From contig JAHLKI010000029.1 in assembly GCA_025602905.1 (NCBI GenBank), forward strand, positions 124,001 through 188,000: a stretch of 64,000 nt of DNA, written 5' to 3'. Below are positions 19,301-30,568 of this stretch, one piece after another (position 1 is the stretch's first letter; each line of letters starts with the position of its first letter). The position numbers and the translations under genes were made by a program. Source of the DNA: Phlyctochytrium arcticum (taxonomy: Eukaryota; Chytridiomycota; Chytridiomycetes; Chytridiales; Chytridiaceae). The notes under the pieces were generated by a model, which did not search any database, was not told the DNA's origin, and saw only the letters and a program-made list of their open reading frames with translations.

Positions 19301-20696
19301 TCTTCCCAACAATAAAGCAAGATTTCGATCTGTTGTCTTTATTATGTAGCAGAGAGTATCCTGAAGAAAAATTATTAATTATATCATTTCTAAAGCGCAT
19401 ATCAGTAACAACGACAACTCACCACTGCGTCTCTACCTCGAAAACAATCACTGTACGAAAGCGAGTCTTTCATATGGAGTGCCAGAGGAACTTTGGCACG
19501 TAAATACTCTCCAACTTTTGAAAGCATTGCTGGATATACCAAGGGTCCAACAATATTGATCTCCTCCCGTCCCATGACAGACTCTGCTTCCGTGATATCG
19601 TCGCGCGGCGTGACATCCGCAGTCTGCATTGTACCGAAACTCGTTTGACTCACAATACTTTGCTGGCTTCCCTGACTGAACTGACTAGCCTCACTGTCCA
19701 CTCGGTGAGGCGGATGAGGATTGTGCACAGTGGGAGAACTGGGTACCGAACTTCGTCGCATCTCTGTACCATGTATCAATCAGTTCAACGTACTTGTAGT
19801 TTTAAATTAAATAACATACCATAAAGTGGAGTAGGTTGTGGGGATGCTGGAACGGGGCCTGCACTTCGTCTCTGTGGTGGCAGGCGAGAATATGGAGAAG
19901 CAAGCAACGAATTTGTACAGTTGATAGAATCAGCTCGAGTGGAAAATTCTACCGGGGCGGGCGCGAGAAGCTGCACTTGCTTAACGTGTGATGCGAGGGG
20001 AGGGGCAAGGGTTACATTGGGAATAATGGGTTGTGATGGTTGCAAATGCGGGATCCGTCCGTTCAAAAGATGCGGTGAAGAATGGTTCGGGGAGGAATTT
20101 GGAGGTGAAACAGATGTGGGTCCTGGTGATGTGAAATTATGCGAATGTTGAGAAGATTGTGCCTGAGGCGACTGGACATGGGGTGTTGGATCACTGGGAA
20201 TTGCTGGCAGTGGTCGTTCGAAGCCCGCTGGCACTGATGACAGGACGCTTTCGCTGCCAGGTATGTACGAGAGAGCCTGCGAAGAATGCGGGTTTGGTGC
20301 TGCAGATCCTGATGCAGACGATGAAGAATGGGAAGATACGGGGGATCGAGGGAAGTCAGTCGAGGACGACGAGGGTGACATTGAAGTGCCCTTTCGACCG
20401 CCGGCTCCCCGAGAGGATACGCGTGGACCGGCGGCGGGCAACGGCGGAGAGGGTGGATATCCGTGCGGAATCGAGTCGGTCCGGGCCGGTGTCATATAGT
20501 GAGAGTACAAGTCGGTAAAGTCGGTTGTCGTAGCAGTGGATATACGGGCCGCTGACGAACGGCGACCACCACCGTCAGTTGGTGGTGCTGGCGGCGCCTG
20601 AGAATCTGAAGTATCCATGTTCGACGCGCACGCAAGCGAGGACGAGGTATAGAAATGCAGTTCTTTTCCGCCTTCCGCCCCCGCTGGTAAATCCAC
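16353..20696 (-). CDS. Rho guanine nucleotide exchange factor (DEP-DH-PH-CNH), Rom2-like
   Basis: Multi-exon gene; start at 20696 (MDLPAG) or the second Met at 20618 (MDTSDSQ). N-terminal ~290 residues: low-complexity Ser/Pro. Then a DEP domain (VGPLVYPAMLSKVGEYLRAK...HELYKFQ, ~19530-19180). The DH domain starts EMKRQEIIFETILTERQFV (~18790) and runs to ~18120 (HKINKEAGRAENFLKLNQLQ). A PH domain follows (GTLILRRNGNEIEVHVFLFD, ~17990, continuing past an insert to TSYTLYASNQADRRSWRDAI). A citron-homology (CNH) domain fills ~17490-16400 (CVFEIKTIMDNAF; last exon LPYVIAYEPSFIEVRHVDTG). Proteins of this layout (yeast Rom1/Rom2 family) load GTP on Rho1 in cell-wall integrity signalling, with PH and CNH aiding membrane and regulator contact. 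The stop was read at 16353 after an intron ending near 16590. Exon borders approximate, family assignment strong. Confidence 0.9.
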
Positions 20697-21399
20697 AAGC
20701 CTAATTGATAGCGTCTGTTGTCAGTGTGGTCAATTGTCAAATGTCTTGGGTGTGGACAACAATTCCTCCTCCTCCTGCGGCAACTATCACAAGGAGGCAC
20801 AGTCATTTTTGACATCAGAGCGGTCAATTCGCGGCTGGGAATCAGGGAATCGGTAAGATGAAATGCAGTATGATACTAAGGCAGGGCCTGTTAATTGTTG
20901 TCTTTCCTTGTGATGGAGCAGCGGATGCATTATGTTTGTCTGTCTCGACCATCTATAAGGCCAGGGCGTGGAATAGCTGATGAATTGACATACAAGCATG
21001 AAGGAGGACCCCCGGGACGACGAGCCCAGATCGAGTATGCAAATCATGGTCGCCTCTCCGTGACGGGGCACCACATTGATGCAGAGCGCAGCTCGAGCAC
21101 CATGAATCTGATGCGGGCAGCTGATGACTGGTTGAATTCGAAACTTTCCTATGATCGATAGTTACTTTCAACGGCTTTCCATCTATAAGCGAGAAATTTC
21201 CAAATCTAACATCAGTCGACGATGCCGTCGATACATGCGAATTACTACAAAGGATTACTTTGTGCGATGAGCCTATGTGAGGATATGTACAACATGACAT
21301 ATACGGAAGTAGTCATATGGTGATTTTCCTGTCAATATGAGGAGTCCGATAGCCGGGATGCGGCTTTCCGATGAGAAACATCTGATGCATGGGTTCACG
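20697..21399. other. Intergenic between the RhoGEF start and the SDF2-like end
   Basis: No supported gene. Minus-strand short ORFs here (20492-21300) are likely RhoGEF upstream region. It should contain the RhoGEF promoter; no clear TATA was identified. Confidence 0.4.
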
Positions 21400-22360
21400 T
21401 TAATCTTGCGAACCGAAATAGAGACCTTCTTGAGCGATCCAATGTGTTTCCAAGCCCGTACTCCCCACACCGCTCACTTCAACCTGCCCCGCGGGATTTA
21501 TGCGGTAGGTAAATTGAGGATTCGCCGCCAGATATTTGTTGGTGTCAACATGCCCTTTTGGCAGAAATATAAGGAAATAGTTGCACGGGCTGAAGAGACT
21601 AGTGACTTACGCAAGCGGACTTGTGACTCTCGATTCCAGTCAAGTTCACCCTTTTCGACACAGATAACCACCCAGTTATCACCTATCGGCCATAGTTAGA
21701 CAGGTAAGCTTTGTAACGTCGTGTGCTCTGCCTTCCGCACCTGTATCCGTGCCGTCAAAGGCTGAAACTTCCTGGTTGTGAGAAAATGGAGATGCGTGCG
21801 CCGAATGGCTGTGTAGGTATTTGCCAGAGTTCAAATGCTGCAAGTAAGATCTCAAATTCAGCCGATGAAAAGGATAATGTTGAATGTAATTTCATACCAC
21901 AAGACGAATTATAGACTTGCACTTCATCGGCTGCCTTGAGAATTGGTGAGTAAAGCACAACGGGTATTATATATAATACTGACTATCGCTTCCTGCACCT
22001 ACCCTCGTTGACACTGAGGTTGTCCATGTCCTGCGCTCACAATGAAAAAGTCGTCGTTGTTGTCGGCGGCTGGGTTGCATGTAACAGCTTGCTGTCCACT
22101 TCCTGTACCGTAAGAGACTTGTTGCTAAAGAGAGGAGACAACCACGGGTTATTGCAACAATCCTGATCCCGAAAAGTGACAGACGTTACCGAATGCAACC
22201 GACAACCAGTGTTTTTGTGGGCCAACTTGACCACGCTAGCACAAGAAACTACTCGAAATTCATCATCGAGAACAAAGGGAGTCTGTTCCTTGGCCGCTGC
22301 CGAACCGAGAAAAGCAACGACGGTGGCCCAAAGAAACCAATGCATGTTCCGTGCCTTCAT
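21400..22360 (-). CDS. SDF2-type MIR-domain protein of the ER
   Basis: Five or so exons, reassembled by eye. Start MKARNMHWFLWATVVAFLGS at 22360 is a signal peptide with a likely cut after SAAA. Three MIR repeats follow. First: VSCASVVKLAHKNTGCRLHS, then, after an intron, QQVSYGTGSGQQAVTC. Second: PMKCKSIIRLV, joined to HLNSGKYLHSH...NQEVSAFDG and GDNWVVIC. Third: HVDTNKYLAANPQ...GQVEVSGVG followed by HWIAQEGLYF. It ends GSQD at 21400, with no HDEL signal. SDF2 family proteins work in the ER lumen in protein quality control, in complexes with Hsp40/BiP; MIR domains resemble those of protein O-mannosyltransferases. Each splice preserves the family motif order, which supports the model. Confidence 0.85.
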
Positions 22361-22454
22361 GATCTCAGCTGGTGACAAAGATGCCAACGCGAACCACCGC
22401 TAGCGCAGCCACAGCCGCTAGATTTGCGAAATAGCTCACACAGTCGAGAGAGAT
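22361..22454. promoter_or_regulatory. 94-bp divergent promoter (SDF2-like / TFIIB-like)
   Basis: Only 94 bases separate the two start codons of divergent genes, so both promoters must sit here or inside the genes. The region is GC-moderate with no obvious TATA box. Confidence 0.55.
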
Positions 22455-23480
22455 ATGCCTACGGGAGATCACGATGTAGTTGCTAACAACCACAGCTGTT
22501 CCCACTCTGACACAGAAAACGATCATGAGGGCAATACCGTCTGTAGTGCTTGTGGACAAGTTCTTTCCCTTTCGACACCTCTGGTATCCTCTCGTTTTGA
22601 GGAAGGTACAACATCACTGACCGGGGTTCGTGTCGGGCAAACCGAAGGTCGGGCAGGACGTTACTCGGCATTGTTGGAAAACAGATCAGCTGCAAGGAAT
22701 AGGGCTCAACAGCAGAATGTGGCTCAGATTGTTCATCAACTCAGACTGTCAACCTATAGGGAACGCATCGAAAATCTCTACTTCCAAGTAAAGTCCACCG
22801 GCCGCTTTTTGAACGGCTCGTCAGCAAGGGCTATAGTTGGCGCTTGTATAGCCATTGTGGTAAGAGATTTGCGGCTGCCAGTGCAGCTATGCACAATTGC
22901 GGTAAGTGCTTTAACTCAATAATCAGGTATTCTCAGTATGTACCAACCATCTGCATAGGACGCCGCCCGGACAAGCCCAAAGTTAGTCAAACGCTGGATG
23001 CTAAAGGTTGCAGCCCTCACAAACGCCCCCCTGCGGCCGTTGCCGCCTTCAAGCTCAGACTTTCTTGGCGTTGCTTGCCACGCCCTTGCACCGTCCAACG
23101 GGGAACTGGCCGCGGCATACGAGGCGGATGCGAATTCGATTCTGTCTTACTGCCAAACGATGCACTATGAAGATGGGAAGAAGCCAGTCAATACGGCAGC
23201 AGCAGCAGCCATTTTGGCCTTTGAGCTTTGGGATCGCCAAAAGGCAGCACCAGTGATGATCGAGAGTGTTGCAAATGCCAGTGGCGTGACTTCAATAGCA
23301 ATAGCACGACGCCGTCAGGAGCTTCTTGACTTGCTAATTACGAATGCAAAAGCGTATCCCATTTTTATCAATGTCACCCACAAAAATGTGCTCGAGCATT
23401 TACGGGAAATCGTCGATATTGTCACCAAACGAAATGCTCCCTCAGCGAATGCCGCTAGTGCGACACCAACTACTGGCTAA
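22455..23480 (+). CDS. TFIIB-family transcription factor (Brf-like)
   Basis: About 320 residues in two exons, with a short intron at ~22903-22959 (GTAAGTGC...TGCATAG). It has an N-terminal zinc ribbon with a C/H pair and CSACG (SCSHSDTENDHEGNTVCSAC, residues ~14-33). The first cyclin-like repeat (QNVAQIVHQLRLSTYRERIE...ARAIVGACIAIVVRDLRLPV) spans ~95-150, and a second cyclin repeat follows after the intron. TFIIB-type factors place RNA polymerase II (TFIIB) or III (Brf1) at promoters. The long linker between ribbon and core, and GRFLNGSSARAIVGAC, look more like a Brf-type divergent member than canonical TFIIB. It is shorter than Brf1 and lacks the long C-terminal TBP-binding region, so the exact subfamily is open. 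Confidence 0.65.
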
Positions 23481-24106
23481 GTGCAGCAATCGAGATGCCT
23501 TTTAAGCATTAAATAGTTTGAACTGGCCCCGAACGGGAACTATCAATATTCAGGATTACCAAGCTAGCCAATGATTGCTCTTCCGAAGCAGGGTCCCAAG
23601 CTCGGAATGTCTTTTGTGCTGATACCTGCTGGCCAACATTACTTCAACATCGTTTGCTTGTGAGATTTTCTTATGACTTTTATATAGAACGCAAGACCTT
23701 TCGTTGTGTATACTCCAGCACGGAACAGAATCGCAACACACACAGAGGAGTAACATTCCCCCCTTGCATATGAAACCCCTGTGATTATGATTGCCATTTG
23801 AAGTGGTTCTGCCCATATTCTAGGTTTCATATAAAATGTTAGCCCAACCACTTGTGCTTTCCCACTCCTTTTGTATTTTACTCTTGTAGCATTGTTCGGA
23901 ATTTATTCTGCTACACCCTGGTTACATCTCTGCCTTACTTTTGAGTTCGTTCCAAAAAAGGCATAGCAATGTTTGAAAGATGTACATCAGTGTGTAATTC
24001 ATGTTGTAAACGTGTGGTATCAAGCACAGCGAACATCGTGCGAGGAAATGACGGGAGAACGTCAATGCAGTCTTTTCAAAATTTAAAAATTATGCCCAAA
24101 GTAGAA
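23481..24106. other. Convergent intergenic stretch
   Basis: Lies between the 3' ends of the TFIIB-like (+) and PP2A-B (-) genes. AT-rich 3' UTR-like sequence; no gene or repeat recognised. Confidence 0.5.
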
Positions 24107-25931
24107 CTACGACTGAAACAGAAACAGGTTATTCGTAGCTGCCAAAGCGATAGTGTTTTCGTGTGGATGCCACGAAGCGTGCAAGATCTTCTTTGAAAAG
24201 TCCGCAGTCTCGCCATTGGCGATATCCTCTGCGCGCTTTTTATTGCCAAAACCTCCAACGGTTGCTTTGTTCTTTGTCGAGCCAACTTTCTTGGCCTTGA
24301 AAGCCGACTTGTCGGCCTGCAATGTAATGTCGTTCTCTGTGGCTCGGTCGTATATGTGGAAGTAGTTGTTGTACGAGCCGGTAAGTACAGACCTGACAAA
24401 AGTGAATTAGCATTGCCTTGTCGAACAAAAGAAAATAATTTCTAGCACATACGCTCCGTCACCACTGAAAGTGGCTTCAAATTTGTCGAAGATGCAATCA
24501 CTCTCGTACAAGTCACATAGCTTGCTTCTAAGATGGTCATGAATATTTATCGTCTGGATGGGCTTGCTTTCCATGTTCATGTCCCAAATTTTTAAAGTCA
24601 AGTAGTCTCGCGACACAATGTAGCGGCCATCGCGGGAGAACTTCAGATCGGAAATTGAGGAAATGATTTCGGTGAAGAAAGATTTGTTGTGCGGGTCCTC
24701 CTCTTCCTCAAATACTAGTTGCAGTTGATTAGGGCACAAATTCCTCTTCGAGACATTGGGTACGTACATTTTGCGTAGTTATCGCATAACGCGGCCTGAC
24801 GCATATCATTCAACTTGAGTGTTCCCTTGCTGCTACTGTACACAAACAGATTGCAGTGACTTGGGTGAAACTCGGCCGTCGTGATAACTTCGGTCAACTC
24901 CTCCATACTGTCCGGCTTGATATCAACAATGTCTTTGGGAGCGAAAATCAGTATTTTCATTCACGAGCCCGCAGTGCACCAGCACTCTAATAATACTCAC
25001 TGAAACTTTGATCTGATACATTCAAGTTCCACAAATTGATCCGCAAATCATCGGACGACAAGTAAGTTTCCCCGTCCGAATTGACAGAAATAGCGTTGAT
25101 GTGGTACGCGTGTGCGTTTTGGTATATTTTCCGTGGGATTGCAGCAATCATAGAATCGTGGTGAACGAGACGCGGAAGCTTCAAACTTGATTTCGTCATT
25201 GATCCCAAGGGGCGGCCCGGGGAATTGTCTGACGGCAAATTAGTCTCAGACACAACTTTGAGTGACTTTTCGAAAATCTTCCACAACTTGACGGTTTTGT
25301 CTTTTATAAATAGTATGGCGAATATCAGTGATTTCGTCACATATATGGACGCTAGAGGGCAGTACCATTTGTGGAGAGTAAAAAATGTGCGGCATTCTGT
25401 CTTTTGCACCATCTAATTTTGTTGATTTTTTCCTCAATTTCCAGACTCTTGAGGTAGTCAAACTCTGGCTCGTGGGATTGAAACTCAGTGTAGAACTTAT
25501 ATTCACATCCCTTTTTCTGGATAAATCAAACGGTTCATAAATTTGAGTATTCGTGCAAACAGCGGCAGTCGTCATCTTCGGTGATTGAAACCCCTCGCAC
25601 TCACCCCTTCGTTTCTTTCGAACAGTACTATTCGCCCTCCCTTGTCACCAGTAGCCAAAAAATCTCCGGAAGTATCAAACTCGACAGCCGAAATGATATC
25701 GGCTAAAATTGTAAACAGAATCGCATTAGATATGTGCAATACTATTGGGACGGTCGTTTCCGACCATAAGAAAAGTAGCAGATACAGTTGGCCAAGAGCT
25801 GGCCCTCGGACAGTTCCTTTGCTACAACCGTTCGACATGTCGTCATTTCCATTACCTTCAGTAACATCCTCCACATCGCCCTTGTCTCCGAAACATTGGG
25901 CGAATCTCCAGCTGTGGTCAGCATCGGCCAT
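24107..25931 (-). CDS. CDC55: PP2A regulatory subunit B (PR55/Cdc55 type)
   Basis: A seven-bladed WD40 protein in about seven exons; start [20 protein letters not shown] at 25931. Family segments in order: [20 protein letters not shown], then [11 protein letters not shown] (blade 1, ~25690-25610); [21 protein letters not shown] [20 protein letters not shown] region near 25450; [14 protein letters not shown] (~25040); [20 protein letters not shown] and [20 protein letters not shown] (~24900); [20 protein letters not shown] (~24640); [14 protein letters not shown] (~24460); stop after [18 protein letters not shown] at 24107. The B subunit gives PP2A its substrate choice and location, acting in mitotic exit and the spindle checkpoint. 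Some blades span introns, so residue counts are approximate, but the family is clear. Confidence 0.92.
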
Positions 25932-26753
25932 CTTGACGGTTCACGGCGCGAAACTGCTAGTGCAAAAGGTTGTATGAGACTTGCGCGGGACTACGCGCCA
26001 GGTATTTGCTGTAGTGCACAGTGTGGGTAGTCAAGAACCCCCAGTGGTATGATGGTCGAAAGTCGAAATCGGGGTTGAGGCCACTCGTAATATTCCAATA
26101 TTGTCCCCAGCACCCAGGAAAGGATAATGTTGGCCAACTGTGCCACTATTTTGCATTCATGATGATTTTTCTCCCAGTTCCCCAGACTCAATAAAGTTCA
26201 AACTCGACTTGCTTCAAGTTGCTTGCTTGTTCAACTTCGCCATCAAGAACAATCATCTTGAATGCGCTGATACTCGATCGATACATGATACCCCGCGAGA
26301 GCCTGCACGACCCGTAATTCGGCTTTCCGCCCATATACAATCTTCCCAACACTCACTTGGAAAGATTGGATCACACACAGGCAAAATGCATCACGAACAG
26401 CGTAATATCCGGGATTGAGATGACTGCAAGATGCCGCAGATCATATGGAGATATATTCATGGTAACAATCAAGGCGATGAGTAAATTCAGCAGAGCTGCT
26501 CGCCAACAAGAATCGGGTCATTTAATCGCGCACCTCCCAGTTCGGGAAGGGTTTGTCCTGGGCATGCCAAGGGAATGAGCTGGTTTGTGATCCTCCACTT
26601 TGCACCGTTACAAAGCTCACTCAGCTACTGCGCTATCAACCGGGTGATGATTAAAGTGGTTCATAATCTGGGGAGTTGAGACTTCCCTTCGATTCAGGTC
26701 TATCATGCTCAAAGAATAGAGTACCTTCTTTGAGAGATGTGTATCGTGCCGCA
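25932..26753. other. Intergenic, no clear gene
   Basis: Short ORFs on both strands without protein-like features. It includes the presumed PP2A-B promoter next to 25931. Confidence 0.4.
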
Positions 26754-27171
26754 TCACTGGCGACCTGCAGATTGCATCACTTCCTCGTTTTTTTTCTTGA
26801 CCTTGTCGAGTGACAGTCCCCGAACCCCCAGCTCCGCAAACATGAACCAAAGGAATTGAAGGGTGGCCTTATAAACCTGGTTCTTGATTGTGTTTGTGAG
26901 GGTGCCCCAGAAAAACATTTCTCGCAATAGCTTCACCATCATTGTCCCCGGATTCTGGCTCAAAGGCAAACATGGGCGATGCGCTTCGGATACTGTCTTG
27001 ATCGCTGTCGCTCTCAGTCATCTTGTTCCAAAGCCCATCTGCCAGCAAATCCCGGTCCGATGGGGGTTCCAGATCCTCGTCGCTGAAGACGGGTTCCTCT
27101 GGGAGCATGTCCAGGCCTCGTTGCTGATCCCAACGTCCTTCTAGGCCTTCTGCCTGCGGGCTAACCCACAT
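26754..27171 (-). CDS. Unknown acidic protein, possibly spliced
   Basis: Two overlapping minus-strand frames. The first (start 27171) is acidic (EEPVFSDEDLEPPSDRD, TESDSDQDSIRSAS). The second, ending at 26754, holds a hydrophobic amphipathic stretch (LWFMFAELGVRG) and a Lys-rich tail (DKVKKKNEEV). They could be one gene joined by a small intron near 26930-26960, or a frameshifted one. Not recognised; codon use looks protein-like in both. Confidence 0.3.
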
Positions 27172-27494
27172 CTTGGCGTTTCCAATAGAGTATGCTTAGG
27201 GTGCGGTCTCCTCGGGTAAGGGCAATACCGCCCAGAGTACCACCTAGAGCAAATAGCCTTTAAGAAGCGAAAGCAAGGGAACCACTGTGCATAATAGCAA
27301 GGGAGGCAAAATGGAATTAGAAACAGAAGGCATGTACACAGACACAAAAAGTGATGTGATGAAAGTAGCGCATAAATCTTCCGCCGAAGCGGAAGGACGC
27401 TGTTGGACAAAAACACGTAGATTATAGCTACGATCAAACCATCAAAATGTTAGGCAGGAAAGGCACAGTGACGAATGCATGAGTAGCGGGGTAA

Positions 27495-27672
27495 GACGCC
27501 CACTCTGCGATTTTCGCCAAGATCCACCTAATTCTTTGAACATCAACCAAGTTTCAAGGGATTCTTAATTTTGACATCCCCAAACTGACTCTCGTCAACA
27601 GTTGGGAATGAGTTTTCCTAACATAACCCAAAAACGCAGAGTGGGCGCAAACCCAGAGCGCCCACTCTGCGC
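27495..27672. repeat. Cluster of a 13-bp inverted repeat (possible small MITE)
   Basis: CGCCCACTCTGCG occurs at about 27497 and 27659, and its inverse CGCAGAGTGGGCG at about 27635. The first and inverse copies continue with a T/A run (CGATTTT / AAAAACG) and bound ~150 bp, as a tiny TIR element would; the inverse and third copies form a hairpin with an 11-base loop. Confidence 0.55.
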
Positions 27673-27695
27673 TAGTCCAGATGGGATCAATAGGG

Positions 27696-28407
27696 TCATC
27701 TATGATAGGCGGTCATAATGGTGTCAAACAGATCGACAATGACCGACTCGATGCGACAAGTTTGACGCAGTTTAGGGTGACGGGCTAGGAGGGCCTTGGC
27801 CTCGTTTACAGCGTTCGTTTCGAGGTCGTGGCGGTCTGCGAAATGCAGTGTCCCGTTTCCACGGTCGATGAGGTAGTCAAAGGACGTGCCCAGAGCATGC
27901 TCTGTTCTGGGGAGTGTCGTGGTGGCGTTCACGGCGACCAGGATGTCTTTGAGAGGCTGAGCGCCTTTCTCCTTGTGAAAGTAGGATGCCTGTGGGGGAT
28001 TGAGTTTGGGCTGTGCGCCCTGAGCAATCAGGAGGATCTGAGCGGCGGTATTCTGGAGGAAAGGAACTCCGAATACGAGGGCATCGGCTGTTTACGTGTC
28101 TTTGACCTCGAGCAGCTCCTTCTTGAAGTCGCGCAGCTCTGTCTCGAGCGTCGTCAGGCTCAGGTGTTTCGAGATGTCCGAGTCGTCGTGGTGAATGGCG
28201 GTGACGGGCTTGGTTCCCAGGCGGTGGCCATTGTCCATCGCTGTCGGAGAAGGCTTTGCGGAGTTCTGACTGACGATCGACCGGTTTCTCGACCAGATGG
28301 ATCAGCGAGTTGTTTGCCTCCGTCCCTGCGCGGATGTACGTTCTACACACAGCCAGCTTTTTGACACGACAGCAGTTGAAACTGATTATGCACCGCATGT
28401 TTTGCAC
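27696..28407 (-). pseudogene. Unknown gene, frameshift and stop
   Basis: Protein-like sequence runs on the minus strand across frames: an N-terminal piece (YIRAGTEANNSLIHLVEKPV), then HDDSDISKHLSLTTLETELR followed by a TAA near 28097, then DALVFGVPFLQNTAAQ and, in the same frame, FDYLIDRGNGTLHFADRHDL to the stop at 27696. It takes one frame change near 28240 and one nonsense codon to read through. The DNA is clearly more GC-rich than its surroundings. No family recognised; possible recent arrival or decayed host gene. Confidence 0.4.
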
Positions 28408-29036
28408 AAGAGTTGACAGATCTCGCAGAAATGGATGTAGATTTTTTGAATATCCTCGTTACTATCGTATCTAAACCAAGCCCACTACAGTCCACCACAC
28501 ACACCGATTAACATGTCCAGCAGCTTCCGCAACTTCTTCTTCTTGAATCCGGCAGGTTCTTCATTACAACAATCAACTCATCCCACTCGTCTTCCTACCT
28601 TCGCCAGCATCGATGGACTGAATTGATGAACCGTTGTGGAGGCCACTTCAACCTCCAGGGATTGCATCAATATTTGCCTCGATCACGGGCTTATGCCACG
28701 GGTACGAGTTTGTCCCGATTGGAAGAGATATGCGATTGGTACATAACAAAGCGGTGAAGTTGGATGGCTGCAGATTTCGTTGCATCACCACCTCTTGCCG
28801 AAAAAGTACCTCAAGAAGGCTCCCATATCATACCCAAGTGCCGGAAGCTTGAACATCGAACCAACAAGCAAGATCCGTCGAACCTTCACACGTATGGATT
28901 TGTATACAGTAGTGAACCCAACTGCGCCAACCCCATCGGAAAGCTCTACACAAACGACAAGTGGCTCTCCTTGGAATAACAATTCGACAAGATATGCCAG
29001 TTATTTAGTTAGGGTTAAAGAAAGCTTATTGAGGTG
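28408..29036. other. Gap with weak ORFs before a tandem repeat
   Basis: Short overlapping plus-strand ORFs (28634-28979) without recognisable motifs; possibly the decayed 5' part of the repeat-bearing gene that follows. Confidence 0.3.
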
Positions 29037-29760
29037 CCTGACGGCTATACAGCTCAATGTGGAGAAAGAAGCAACGCCTTCCGCTCTCCGTACTCGCCGC
29101 AGATGGCACTTACGCTCTTTTGGATTTCAATCACCGCTGGAATTTCAAGCGAGCCATTCAAAATCGTGGTTTACCACAGGTGGTTGGGGGTTCATTACGC
29201 TCAATACTTATGCGATGACATAGAGAATATTGTCGTAATGTCAAGCGGGAGCTCCCCTTTCCCAGCCTGGCCCATTGTTTACAGGCTTATTGAGATTGAG
29301 ATGCCTGACGGCTAGCCTACCGCTCTCCGTACTCGCCGCAGATGGCACTTACGCTCTTCTGGATTTCAATCACCGCTGGAATCTCAAGCGAGCCATTCAA
29401 AATCGTGGTTTATCACGGGTGGTTGGGCGTCATTACGCTCAATACTTATGCGATGACATACAGAATATTGTCGTAATGTCAAGCGGGAGCTCCCCTTTCC
29501 CAGCCTGGCCCATTATTTACAGGCTTATTGAGATTGAGATGCCTGACGGCTGGCCTACCGCTCTCCGTACTCGCCGCAGATGGCACTTACGCTCTTCTGG
29601 ATTTCAATCACCGCTGGAATCTCAAGCGAGCCATTCAAAATCGTGGTTTATCACGGGTGGTTGGGGGTCATTAGCTCAATACTTGCGCGATGAAATACAG
29701 AATATTGTCGCAATGTCAAGCGAGAGCTCCCCTTTCCCAGCCTGGCCCATTGTTACAAGT
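29037..29760 (+). repeat. Three tandem copies of a ~238-bp unit
   Basis: Units start with CCTGACGGCT at 29037, 29304 and 29542. Copies two and three are 238 bp apart and nearly identical. The first is longer at its start (an extra ~28 bases near 29050-29075) and more diverged. In one frame the unit encodes LSVLAADGTYALLDFNHRWN and continues KRAIQNRG...AWPIIYRLIE; because 238 is not a multiple of 3, each copy shifts frame. Confidence 0.9.
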
Positions 29761-30195
29761 ACCACGACACAGGCGGGCGAGGAGGTCTGACAGCATTCTG
29801 GCAAGGCGCTTATCAGCAAGTACATACAGACTATCAACGATGTGGCAGACACGCGTAGCGTGCAGTGTTGTATGAATCAACATACCGTGCATCCAATTCC
29901 GACACGGTCAATGAGGTTGAGGGGTTCATTCAAATGGCACTTCATGCCATGTGAGTATTATGTTTTGCGGCATTGGCATACATCGTCCCTCTCACGTGCA
30001 TTCCCCAAAGGTATCGGAGTAACAACAAGGGGCTGCTCATCTCGACAGATACCACCGAAGGTGAATATCGAGAGTTTCTCATCTATCACTTCTTGGAACC
30101 AATGTTTGCAGAAGGCACCGCGCCATATCTGCGGTACTTCCGGTAAGGATTTTGGCACGAGGACAACCATTAGCCACCGGATATTAATATACTGA
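29761..30195 (+). pseudogene. Decayed unknown gene after the tandem repeat
   Basis: Plus-strand protein-like sequence continues from the repeat: LTAFWQGAYQQVHTDYQRCG, an in-frame stop near 29855, then NEVEGFIQMALHAM, an intron-like GTGAGT...CCCAAAG (about 29952-30010) and LISTDTTEGEYREFLIYHFL. Together with 29037-29760 it looks like the remains of one gene whose repeat expansion broke the frame. No family recognised. Confidence 0.35.
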
Positions 30196-30568
30196 ATCCC
30201 GAAATCAGAGGGGAGAGGTTTAATTTCCAAAGGCGACAACAATGGAATGAGAGTCGCCAGGTCCATGATCGGCGGAGGCAGAACGGGTGGAAACATGACA
30301 GCTTGGTATATGTGAAAGTCGAGAGTCGCTGGTTCCACAGCTTTTTTCTTGAGGTGGTCGGAGGGCCGAAATACGTCGATGGCCAGAAACATGAAGACGA
30401 CCTGGTTAAGTCATTCAAAGGTGCGCGCCTTTTGTCAAAGAGGTTCTCAATTGCCTTATTGTCTGTCTTACAACATTTTAACCTGATACGCACTCAATTT
30501 CATCAGCCATGTAATTGTCCATCTTCGACCTAAGAAGCATGCTACGTCATATGCTGTTAGAAAAGATT

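Noticed and set aside
20492..20827. Cys/Arg-rich minus-strand ORF as a possible zinc-cluster protein
   Set aside because: CDSCRRRRRNCC looks tempting, but the cysteine spacing does not fit Zn2Cys6, and it overlaps the RhoGEF start in another frame.
29037..29760. CRISPR-like array
   Set aside because: Units are 238 bp and directly adjoining, with no spacers; this is an ordinary tandem repeat in a eukaryote.
29958..30392. 144-codon minus-strand ORF
   Set aside because: Antisense of plus-strand protein-like sequence at 29880-30140; no recognisable family.
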